Below, piece by piece: positions 1 to 5,056 of a stretch of 5,056 nt of DNA. Both the position numbers and the translations under genes were made by a program. Location of the stretch: positions 1 through 5,056 of the forward strand of contig JASHTD010000044.1 in assembly GCA_030040725.1 (NCBI GenBank), in the 5' to 3' direction. The notes under the pieces were generated by a model that was not told the origin of the DNA, searched no databases, and worked only from the letters and a program-made list of their open reading frames with translations. How positions within the stretch are numbered: position 1 is the first letter of the stretch; each line of letters opens with the position of its first letter. The stretch is from Candidatus Sulfotelmatobacter sp. GTDB lineage: Bacteria > Acidobacteriota > Terriglobia > Terriglobales > Acidobacteriaceae.

Positions 1-202
1 TTCGATTATAACAAAGCATTCTCATGGGTTTTCTTCGACAAAAAAGCTTTCCACAGAGGCAAACGGTTTATACTGAAAAAAATCAAACAGCTTCCGTGTC
101 CTCTTAATCGCTTTGATCGTTCTGGGGCAAGCTGTATGCGTTCCGCTCAACAACTCAACTAACATTTCTAAACTTGAGGTCAAGGTGTAGGAGTATCGAA
201 TT
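1..202. other. AT-richer leader region, no supported gene
   Basis: This stretch is visibly richer in A and T than the genes that follow. Frame 1 stays open from the window edge to a TAA at 160-162 (53 codons), which could be the tail of an upstream gene. The peptide is rich in Lys and Phe, matches nothing I recognise, and its codon choice is unlike the GC-ending codons of the neighbours. A TATACT hexamer at 69-74 resembles a -10 box but has no good -35 at normal spacing. The region most likely carries the promoter and 5' UTR of the gene at 203, but no element can be fixed from sequence alone. Confidence 0.4.
189..193 (+). promoter_or_regulatory. Shine-Dalgarno site of the DUF2934 gene
   Basis: AGGAG lies 9 nt before the ATG at 203. 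It supports that start over the internal ATG codons further in and shows that the gene is translated independently of anything upstream. Confidence 0.75.
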
Positions 203-613
203 ATGGCAAGGTCGAAGTCTATCCCAAGCAGCAGAACAAATCGCCCAAAAGTAAACAAAGAGCAAACCGAACCCGGTATGGCAGCCAGTCCCGAAGTCGG
301 CGCCGCGGGTCACACGCTGGTGGAAGCAGCACCCGCAATCAATGCCGGCGTGTCCGATCCCGTCGCGGCGAGCTCGGAGCGCATGGACGGATCGAATAGT
401 GGGGACGCGAAGGCCGGTTCGGACGCGCGGAAGTTTGAAGTCGTGAAGACCGAGCTGCGAAAGAACCTGGTGCCGATCAATCTGGAGGATGAGATTCGGC
501 GTCGCGCCTACGAGATCTACGAGCAGCGTGGTGCAGGCACCGGCAATGAGGCCGACGACTGGTTTGCCGCGGAGCGGGAAGTGCGGCAGCGCTATCACCA
601 GCAGAGCGCTTAG
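203..613 (+). CDS. DUF2934 domain-containing protein
   Basis: This encodes a 136-residue soluble protein with no signal peptide or membrane span. Residues 1-24 are basic and polar, and residues 25-75 are a low-complexity Ala/Gly/Ser/Glu linker that is probably disordered. The only recognisable domain is at the C-terminus, about residues 94-131. It starts with an EIRRRAYEIYEQRG helix, has a short Gly-rich turn, and continues with DDWFAAEREV. This is the pattern of DUF2934, a roughly 40-residue helical domain of unknown function that I remember as common in Acidobacteria and some Proteobacteria. The ATG start has an AGGAG site 9 nt upstream. The gene lies 213 nt from ccmF with stem-loops in between, so it is probably a separate transcription unit, and no link to cytochrome maturation is implied. 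I am confident of the gene and family; the function is unknown. Confidence 0.9.
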   Translation: MARSKSIPSSRTNRPKVNKEQTEPGMAASPEVGAAGHTLVEAAPAINAGVSDPVAASSERMDGSNSGDAKAGSDARKFEVVKTELRKNLVPINLEDEIRRRAYEIYEQRGAGTGNEADDWFAAEREVRQRYHQQSA

Positions 614-643
614 GCTTAACTCCCAGGAAAGACCGGCGGGAAT

Positions 644-662
644 CCTGACAAATTGCGTCAGG
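644..662. repeat. 6-bp perfect stem-loop downstream of the DUF2934 gene
   Basis: CCTGAC (644-649) and GTCAGG (657-662) are perfect reverse complements around a 7-nt loop, starting 31 nt after the DUF2934 stop codon. The position suits a transcript end, but no T-run follows, so I do not call it an intrinsic terminator. It could stabilise a 3' end or be a chance palindrome. Confidence 0.5.
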
Positions 663-693
663 TGCCACACTTCCGCATGTCCCGATGGGAGGT

Positions 694-710
694 GTGCGCC
701 ATTTGCGCAC
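694..710. repeat. 6-bp GC-rich stem-loop between DUF2934 and ccmF
   Basis: GTGCGC (694-699) and GCGCAC (705-710) are perfect reverse complements around the 5-nt loop CATTT. It lies about 117 nt before the ccmF start. It could be part of a ccmF leader, a protein-binding dyad, or a weak transcription barrier. No T-run follows on the + strand. Confidence 0.5.
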
Positions 711-826
711 TCGCTCGTCTCACGAAAGGAAGAGAACTATTAATACGTCCTTCCGACTTCCGATGACCGGCCCGTGCAGTTGCCTCGCACCGTCATTTCT
801 GGAAAAATAGCTCGGGGTTCCCCCAC

Positions 827-2977
827 ATGGCGGAAATAGGTAGTTTTGCGCTGCTACTCGCTTTGGCGTTGAGCGTTTATTCATTCGCTGCCGGAATTAT
901 TGCGCTGGTTTTTCAACGCAAGCAAAACCCTCAGCTAGCCTTGGCTGGCGGTTCCATACCTCGGCGCACGGCCGATTCGGTTTCTGATGAAGGCTCGTTG
1001 ACCGCGACCCTTCGCCGAAATTCGGAGCGCATCGGCGAAACCGCGCGCCGCGCCGGCATCGCTACTTTCATTGCCGTCCTTCTTGCTTCGGTCATCCTCG
1101 TCATCTGCGCTTTTCACGATGATTTCTCGATCGCCTACATTTTTCACCACAGCAATCGCGATCTTCCCGGACCTTATAAGTTTGCCGTTTTGTGGTCGGG
1201 GCAGGAAGGTTCGCTGCTTTTCTGGTCGCTCTTGCTGGCTGCCTATGGATTCGTTCTTCGAGTTCGCTATAAAACCGACGCCCGCCTTTTTGCCTACGCC
1301 TCGGTAATTGTGGCAAGCGTGCAGATCTTCTTTCTTCTGCTGCTCAATTTTGCTGCTCATCCCTTTGCGATCATGCAGGGATCGATTCCCGCAGATGGCA
1401 GTGGCCTGAACCCGCTGCTGCAGTATCCCGAAATGGTGATCCATCCGCCAATGTTGTATTTGGGCTACGTCGGATTCACGGTGCCATTTGCGTTTGCGAT
1501 GGGCGCGCTGATCATGAAATATCCCGGCGAGAAGTGGATTCACATCACGCGCCGCTGGACCATGGTGACCTGGGCGTTTCTCACCTGTGGAATTTTTTTG
1601 GGAGCGCACTGGGCCTATTCGGTTCTGGGCTGGGGCGGATATTGGGGATGGGATCCCGTCGAGAACGCATCGCTCATGCCCTGGCTCGCTGGCACAGCGT
1701 TCCTGCATTCGGTGATGATGCAGGAAAAGCGCGGCATGTTGAAGATGTGGAACATGTGGCTCGTCTTTGCCACGTTCTGGCTGGCAATTCTGGGAACGTT
1801 CCTGACGCGCAGCGGCATCATCAGTTCGGTTCACGCCTTTGCGCAATCTTCCATCGGCGACTGGTTTGCGTGGTTTCTGCTGATTACTCTAGTCGCCTTC
1901 GCGTTTTTCTTCTTCAAGAACAAGTCGCATCTACGCAGCGAACACAAATTGGAATCGCTGGTTTCGCGCGAGTCGAGCTTCTTGTTCAACAATCTTCTAT
2001 TCATCCTGCTGACCTTCACCGTTTTGTGGGGCACGTGGTTCCCGAAAATCTCCGAACTGGTGCAAGGAAACAAGGTCACGGTGAGCGCGCCGTTTTATAA
2101 CCGCGTCGCGATTCCAGTCGCGTTGCTGCTGCTGATCCTGACGGCCATAGGTCCGTTGCTTGCCTGGCGAAAAACCTCGCTGGAAAGCCTGAAGCGCAAC
2201 TTCATGTGGCCGACAATCGGCGCGATCGTGACCGCAATCTTTCTGATGGCTACGCCGCAAAGTTGGGGATCGGTATTCGGCCTCAAGCCGTGGAAAGACA
2301 TCGCATATTTTTACTCCTTGATGGCGGTTTCGCTCTCGGTACTTGTCACGCTCACGGTCGCGAGCGAATTTTGGCGCGGGGGACGGGTTATCTCCAGACA
2401 TACCGGCCAGGGCATGTTCGCTTCGATGGTGCAGTTGACTCACCGCAACACGCGGCGCTACGGCGGATACATCGTTCACTTCGGCGTGGTCGTCGTGATC
2501 ATTGGTTTAGCAGGCGCGGCATTCAATCAGGATAAAGAAAAGGAAATGGGCTACGGCGATAAGCTAGCCATTGGCCCGTACACTCTGGTCTGCCGTTCTT
2601 ACACCCAGGATGATTCGCCCAATTACGAAAGCGAGTGGGCGATGCTCGATGTTTACAAGGGCGACAAGCAGATCGGAACCATGACTCCGGTTCGGCGTTT
2701 TTATCACGCGAGCCAGCAGACCTCGACCATGCCCGATATTCGCTCGACGCTCAACGACGATCTCTATGTGGTCTTCGAGGGAGTGAACCAGGATAACGGA
2801 CATCCCATTCTGCGAGCGCACTTGAACCCGCTGGTGATGTGGATCTGGATGGGCGTCTGGATCATGCTGATCGGAACGGTTCTGGCTTTGGTTCCCAACG
2901 CGCCCGCGCCGGTGCGAGTACCGGCCCAAGCGCGGCTCGAACCCGCACACGCCGCTCCAGTGGCTACAGGAGATTGA
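827..2977 (+). CDS. ccmF: Cytochrome c maturation heme lyase subunit CcmF
   Basis: CcmF is the large integral membrane subunit of System I cytochrome c maturation. It takes heme from CcmE and, with CcmH and CcmI, ligates it to CXXCH apocytochromes on the outer face of the membrane. The 716-residue product has about 14-15 hydrophobic spans. The tryptophan-rich WWD heme-handling signature is at residues 269-286 (WGGYWGWDPVEN, then ASLMPW). Four histidines fit the known heme ligands: H206 (in VIHPPM), H294 (FLHSVMMQEKR), H336 (SSVHAF) and H551 (YIVHFG). By my recollection of E. coli numbering (173, 261, 303, 491), the first three share a constant offset of 33. Residues 569-660 form a periplasmic domain before the last span. 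A charged loop at 30-76, between spans 1 and 2, accounts for most of the extra N-terminal length over E. coli's roughly 650 residues. No good Shine-Dalgarno site precedes the ATG, but the start fits the family N-terminus. The stop codon overlaps the ccmH start by one base. Confidence 0.97.
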   Translation: MAEIGSFALLLALALSVYSFAAGIIALVFQRKQNPQLALAGGSIPRRTADSVSDEGSLTATLRRNSERIGETARRAGIATFIAVLLASVILVICAFHDDFSIAYIFHHSNRDLPGPYKFAVLWSGQEGSLLFWSLLLAAYGFVLRVRYKTDARLFAYASVIVASVQIFFLLLLNFAAHPFAIMQGSIPADGSGLNPLLQYPEMVIHPPMLYLGYVGFTVPFAFAMGALIMKYPGEKWIHITRRWTMVTWAFLTCGIFLGAHWAYSVLGWGGYWGWDPVENASLMPWLAGTAFLHSVMMQEKRGMLKMWNMWLVFATFWLAILGTFLTRSGIISSVHAFAQSSIGDWFAWFLLITLVAFAFFFFKNKSHLRSEHKLESLVSRESSFLFNNLLFILLTFTVLWGTWFPKISELVQGNKVTVSAPFYNRVAIPVALLLLILTAIGPLLAWRKTSLESLKRNFMWPTIGAIVTAIFLMATPQSWGSVFGLKPWKDIAYFYSLMAVSLSVLVTLTVASEFWRGGRVISRHTGQGMFASMVQLTHRNTRRYGGYIVHFGVVVVIIGLAGAAFNQDKEKEMGYGDKLAIGPYTLVCRSYTQDDSPNYESEWAMLDVYKGDKQIGTMTPVRRFYHASQQTSTMPDIRSTLNDDLYVVFEGVNQDNGHPILRAHLNPLVMWIWMGVWIMLIGTVLALVPNAPAPVRVPAQARLEPAHAAPVATGD
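2968..2973 (+). promoter_or_regulatory. Shine-Dalgarno site for the ccmH start at 2977
   Basis: AGGAGA sits only 3-4 nt before the ATG at 2977, which is short. However, the TGATG stop-start overlap with ccmF favours coupled reinitiation there. A competing GGAGG at 3004-3008 lies 10 nt before an in-frame ATG at 3019, so the start is not settled by the ribosome-site evidence. Confidence 0.55.
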
Positions 2978-3531
2978 TGTCGAACTTTTCGCATCGGATC
3001 ACCGGAGGCACCGATAAAATGGGTGCCCCATTTATCGCCGGTTTTGCGAGAAGTGGGGACTTCCGCCGCAAAGCTGTACAGACGATTCTTCTGGCTGCCG
3101 CTATCTTCGCTGTCCTCGGCACCGGCGACCCGGCCACTCGATTCCAGGAAATCGGCCATCAGATGATGTGTATTTGCGGCTGCAACCAGATTCTTCTGGA
3201 ATGCAATCACGTCGGCTGCCCGGCCTCTGACGGTATGCGCAACGAACTCATGGCCGCGGTCGATCGCGGAGACAGCAACAGCCTGGTCGAGCAGAGTTTC
3301 GTGCAGAAATACGGGCCCACGGTTCTCGCCGCGCCCACCAACAAGGGTTTCGACCGCGCCGCCTACATCATGCCGTTTGCCGCACTCTTTTTGGGGTTCG
3401 GCTTGATCGGCCTCGTCATCCGCTCCTGGAAAAATCGTCCGGCTCCGGCCATCGCCGGTGGTCTTGCTCCTGTCGCGGGCGCCGAACTCGAACGGTTTCG
3501 CGATCAGGCGCGGAAGGAGACCGATTTATGA
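2977..3531 (+). CDS. ccmH: Cytochrome c maturation protein CcmH (CcmH/CycL/NrfF family)
   Basis: CcmH is a membrane-anchored periplasmic thiol-disulfide protein that reduces or holds the CXXCH cysteines of apocytochrome c for heme attachment by CcmF. From the ATG at 2977 it has 184 residues. A hydrophobic leader or anchor lies at about 33-48, the cysteine region at 63-81, and a second membrane span at 128-149, followed by a short charged tail. The E. coli-type motif LRCxxC is replaced by MMCICGCNQ, with Cys at 65, 67, 69, 76 and 81. I remember this C-x-C-G-C form from CcmH proteins of Acidobacteria and other non-proteobacterial lineages. The ORF is open upstream of 2977, but that part lies inside ccmF. 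Starting at M15 (3019) would give 170 residues. The stop codon overlaps the next gene in ATGA. The family call is firm; the exact start is not. Confidence 0.92.
   Translation: MSNFSHRITGGTDKMGAPFIAGFARSGDFRRKAVQTILLAAAIFAVLGTGDPATRFQEIGHQMMCICGCNQILLECNHVGCPASDGMRNELMAAVDRGDSNSLVEQSFVQKYGPTVLAAPTNKGFDRAAYIMPFAALFLGFGLIGLVIRSWKNRPAPAIAGGLAPVAGAELERFRDQARKETDL
3012..3060. repeat. Palindromic repeat-like element inside the ccmH 5' end
   Basis: Two mutually exclusive hairpins can form here. In the first, CGATAAA (3012-3018) pairs with TTTATCG (3031-3037) and TGGG pairs with CCCA around a TGC loop, leaving A3019 bulged. In the second, 3023-3038 pairs with 3046-3060 around the loop CGGTTTT, with 13 Watson-Crick pairs, one G-T wobble, one bulged G (3025) and one mismatch (3034/3050). 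The wording (GGGTGCCCCAT, then TTTTGCG, then GTGGGGAC) resembles dispersed intergenic palindromes I remember from Acidobacteria genomes. Here it is translated, covering about residues 12-28 of CcmH just before the hydrophobic leader. Confidence 0.6.
3514..3519 (+). promoter_or_regulatory. Shine-Dalgarno site of the CcmI-like gene
   Basis: AAGGAG lies 8 nt before the ATG at 3528, inside the ccmH coding sequence. It is the best ribosome site in the operon and supports this start directly at the ATGA overlap. Confidence 0.8.
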
Positions 3532-3824
3532 TCTGGCTCATCTGCTGCCTCATGCTGACGGTTGCCTGTCTTTTTTATGTTTTCTATCTGCCGGGTAAGC
3601 TTTACCTCGGCCCAGAGAAAACCCGCGCCGGATACCTGCATGAGCGCAAGGACGCGGTCTACGAAAACCTGCGTGATCTCAACTTCGAATACAAAGCCGG
3701 CAAAGTTCCTCAGGCAGACTACGCCTCGCTGAAATCTTCCCTGCAGGATGAAGCTGCGACCATCCTGGCGGAGATCGCGCGCCTGGAAAGCACTCCCGCT
3801 CCACGAAAAGAGAACCGAATTTGA
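3528..3824 (+). CDS. Short CcmI-like membrane protein of the ccm operon
   Basis: This is a 98-residue protein with one membrane span at about residues 2-20, a short outer or cytosolic loop, and a charged helical segment at about 34-88 with alternating Glu/Lys/Arg and Leu that could form a coiled coil. The stretch around ERKDAVYENLRDLNFEYKAGK followed by DYASLKSSL recalls the segment after the first span of CcmI/CycH. In that family the segment precedes a second span and a TPR domain that binds apocytochrome, and both are absent here. The start is fixed by AAGGAG at good spacing and the ATGA overlap with ccmH. The stop shares a TTGA overlap with the next gene. The likely role is as a small subunit or scaffold of the heme lyase complex, inferred from context and partial resemblance. 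It could instead be an unrelated small anchor protein. The gene is secure, the function is not. Confidence 0.85.
   Translation: MIWLICCLMLTVACLFYVFYLPGKLYLGPEKTRAGYLHERKDAVYENLRDLNFEYKAGKVPQADYASLKSSLQDEAATILAEIARLESTPAPRKENRI
3809..3813 (+). promoter_or_regulatory. Weak Shine-Dalgarno supporting the TTG start at 3821
   Basis: AGAGA lies 7 nt before the TTG at 3821. It is only a partial match, but together with the TTGA stop-start overlap it makes this the best start I can find for the next gene. Confidence 0.45.
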
Positions 3825-5056
3825 AGAACAATCATGAAGATCATGTCATCCTGAGCGCAGCATTGGTTTCGCGAAGCGAAGGTGATGCGAAGTCCAAGTA
3901 TGCTTTTTCTCTCAAGCTGGTCTGGAAGGACCGCCAGATCACCCGCCGGAAAACGGTCAGCAAACCCGCGATTGCAGCCGCCATCTTACTTTTCACCACC
4001 CTTGCTTCCGCCCAAACTCTCAGCGGGACCGTGAAGAACGCCACCACCGGCAAGCCCTCTGTGGGAGACGACGTCGTTCTGCTTAAACTTGGCCAGGGCA
4101 TGGAAGAAGGCGGCCGCACCAAAACCGACGCCAAAGGCCATTTCAGTTTCAAGCTCGACGATGCCCAAGCTCCACATCTGATTCGCGCGATTCACCAGGA
4201 AGTGACCTATCACCGCATGGCGCCTCCGGGAACAACATCAGTCGAGATGGAAGTCTACGACGCTGCCAAGAAGATCGACGGCATCAGCGTGGTCGCCGAC
4301 ATCATGCGGGTGCAGGCGCAGCAGGGACAGATGGTTGTGGTTCGGGAATTCGGGGTGCAGAACTCGTCCAAGCCGCCGCGCACGCAAATGAACGAGCGCA
4401 ATCTCGAATTCAACGTTCCCAGCGGGGCGCAAATCATTCCTGACTCCGCGACCGCGACGACCGAAGGCGGCAACCCGCTGAAGTCCGCGCCTGTGCCAGA
4501 GGGAGAGAAAGACCGTTACTCGTTTATCTTCCCGCTGCGACCGGGTCTCACGCGCTTCGAGGTCGCTTACCAGATGCCGTACTCTGGCAGCGCCAATATC
4601 GACCCCAAGTCGCTCTATCCGCTCGAGCACTTCGTGGTGATGACGCCCAAGTCCATGCAGTTCACCGCCGCGAACGCTTCAGCCGGATTCAAGCTGATCA
4701 ACTATCCGCAGGAACCCGACGCTGCAGTGCAGGTAGCTTCCAATACCAATCCCGGCGCGAACCTGGCTTTCAAGGTCTCCGGCGAAGGAGCTTTGCAAGA
4801 GACGCAGGGAGGTCCACAAGGCTCGCAAGGATCTGGTGAATCGCAGTCGACCGCGCAGGCCACCAGCCGTCCCGGCGGAGGCCTTGGTCCGCCGATCGAT
4901 GCGCCCGATCCTCTGCAGAAATATCGCTGGTGGATTCTCGGGGGTTTCGCCGCGGTGCTGTTGCTCGGGGGAGTTTACGTGGCATCGCGCCAGCAATCGG
5001 CGGCTCGAGCTCTGGCGCGACAGCGAGTTGCATCAGCGATGCCCGCGATGCAGGAA
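3821..5056 (+). CDS. Carboxypeptidase-regulatory-like domain membrane protein, partial
   Basis: The frame is open from TTG 3821 to the window edge, giving 412 codons with no stop; the 3' end is missing. Residues 1-48 are a long polar and basic N-terminus. Residues 50-64 (AIAAAILLFTTLASA) are a signal-peptide core ending in ASA before Q65. From 66 to about 115 lies a beta-sandwich pattern typical of carboxypeptidase-regulatory-like (CarboxypepD_reg/Ig-like) domains: SGTVKNATTGKP, then a TDAKGHFSF turn. A further beta-rich region of unknown family runs to about 325. Residues 327-366 are a Gln/Gly/Ser/Pro linker, followed by a membrane span at 370-388 and a basic tail. The bulk would therefore be periplasmic, anchored near the C-terminus. 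There is no peptidase catalytic motif, so it is not expected to be an enzyme. It sits in a TTGA overlap with the CcmI-like gene, so it belongs to the ccm operon. No ATG or GTG is in frame before the signal core, so the start remains uncertain. The true function is unknown. Confidence 0.85.
   Translation, partial: MKNNHEDHVILSAALVSRSEGDAKSKYAFSLKLVWKDRQITRRKTVSKPAIAAAILLFTTLASAQTLSGTVKNATTGKPSVGDDVVLLKLGQGMEEGGRTKTDAKGHFSFKLDDAQAPHLIRAIHQEVTYHRMAPPGTTSVEMEVYDAAKKIDGISVVADIMRVQAQQGQMVVVREFGVQNSSKPPRTQMNERNLEFNVPSGAQIIPDSATATTEGGNPLKSAPVPEGEKDRYSFIFPLRPGLTRFEVAYQMPYSGSANIDPKSLYPLEHFVVMTPKSMQFTAANASAGFKLINYPQEPDAAVQVASNTNPGANLAFKVSGEGALQETQGGPQGSQGSGESQSTAQATSRPGGGLGPPIDAPDPLQKYRWWILGGFAAVLLLGGVYVASRQQSAARALARQRVASAMPAMQE
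3841..3909. repeat. Dispersed-repeat-like sequence at the 5' end of the last gene
   Basis: GTCATCCTGAGCGCAGC at 3845 is followed by three copies of GCGAAG (3871, 3876, 3887), a perfect 8-bp palindrome TTCGCGAA (3868-3875) and a CTTTTTCTC end. I remember the wording 'GTCATCCTGAGCGAAGCGAAGGA' as a very common intergenic repeat in Acidobacteria and some other genomes. Here it lies where an intergenic spacer would be expected, yet its + strand frame has no stop and joins the reading frame of the downstream signal peptide. Only one copy is in the window, so repeat status rests on recall. Confidence 0.5.

Noticed and set aside
69..74. TATACT as a -10 promoter box for the DUF2934 gene
   Set aside because: The hexamer is good, but the only TTGACA-like match (TCGACA, 35-40) is 28 nt upstream and nothing convincing lies at 16-18 nt.
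22..258. Minus-strand open frame of 78 codons over the leader
   Set aside because: It begins inside the DUF2934 gene on the opposite strand, has no ribosome site, and its product matches no family I know.
644..662. Stem-loop as an intrinsic terminator
   Set aside because: The stem is only 6 bp and is not followed by a T-run on either useful side.
155..670. Minus-strand frame of 171 codons opposite the DUF2934 gene
   Set aside because: It is the antisense shadow of a recognisable DUF2934 gene; high GC makes long antisense frames common.
935..1846. Minus-strand frame of 303 codons opposite ccmF
   Set aside because: The product is rich in Arg, Gln and His with no domain, as expected for the antisense of a hydrophobic membrane protein gene.
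2839..2976. Longer ccmH form starting at 2839
   Set aside because: It would overlap the end of ccmF by 139 nt, and the extra 46 residues lack family resemblance. The overlapping TGATG with an AGGAGA site gives a better start.
3834..3854. ATG at 3834 as the start of the last gene
   Set aside because: It is in another frame and reaches a stop after six codons.
4238..4630. Minus-strand frames within the last gene
   Set aside because: They lie opposite a frame with a signal peptide, a regulatory-like domain and a membrane span, and show no features of their own.
1..5056. tRNA, rRNA, CRISPR array, insertion sequence or phage attachment site
   Set aside because: I read both strands for regularly spaced direct repeats, transposase motifs, flanking inverted repeats and cloverleaf signatures and saw none.

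Overview
The window reads as a GC-rich bacterial chromosome segment, most likely from an Acidobacteriota (Terriglobia-type) genome. The grounds are a DUF2934 protein, a CcmH with a C-x-C-G-C motif, a carboxypeptidase-regulatory-like membrane protein inside a cytochrome c maturation operon, and intergenic-style repeats of the 'GTCATCCTGAGCG' and 'GGGTGCCCCAT' kind that I remember from that phylum. The taxonomic call is inference from recall, not a search result.

Layout, all genes on the + strand. 1-202: AT-richer leader with no gene I can support. 203-613: a 136-residue DUF2934 protein with its own strong Shine-Dalgarno sequence. 614-826: intergenic, with two perfect 6-bp stem-loops. 827-2977: ccmF, the large heme lyase subunit, complete, with its WWD signature and all four expected heme-ligand histidines. 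2977-3531: ccmH, the apocytochrome thiol reductase subunit, with a variant cysteine motif. 3528-3824: a 98-residue single-span membrane protein resembling only the N-terminal part of CcmI. 3821 to the window end: an exported or membrane-anchored protein with a carboxypeptidase-regulatory-like (Ig-like) domain and a C-terminal membrane span, cut by the window edge.

The last four genes overlap by 1, 4 and 4 nt (TGATG, ATGA and TTGA junctions), so they are almost certainly one translationally coupled operon. CcmF attaches heme (delivered by CcmE in System I) to apocytochrome c outside the membrane, and CcmH keeps the CXXCH cysteines reduced. The CcmI-like protein may chaperone apocytochrome or hold the complex together. 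The role of the regulatory-domain protein is unknown, but its position suggests work on the same periplasmic process. ccmA, ccmB, ccmC, ccmE and ccmG are not in the window.

The most unusual feature is that two consecutive genes, ccmH and the regulatory-domain gene, both begin with repeat-like or palindromic DNA translated in frame just before their leader hydrophobic segments. In both cases no conventional start codon lies between the repeat and the hydrophobic stretch.
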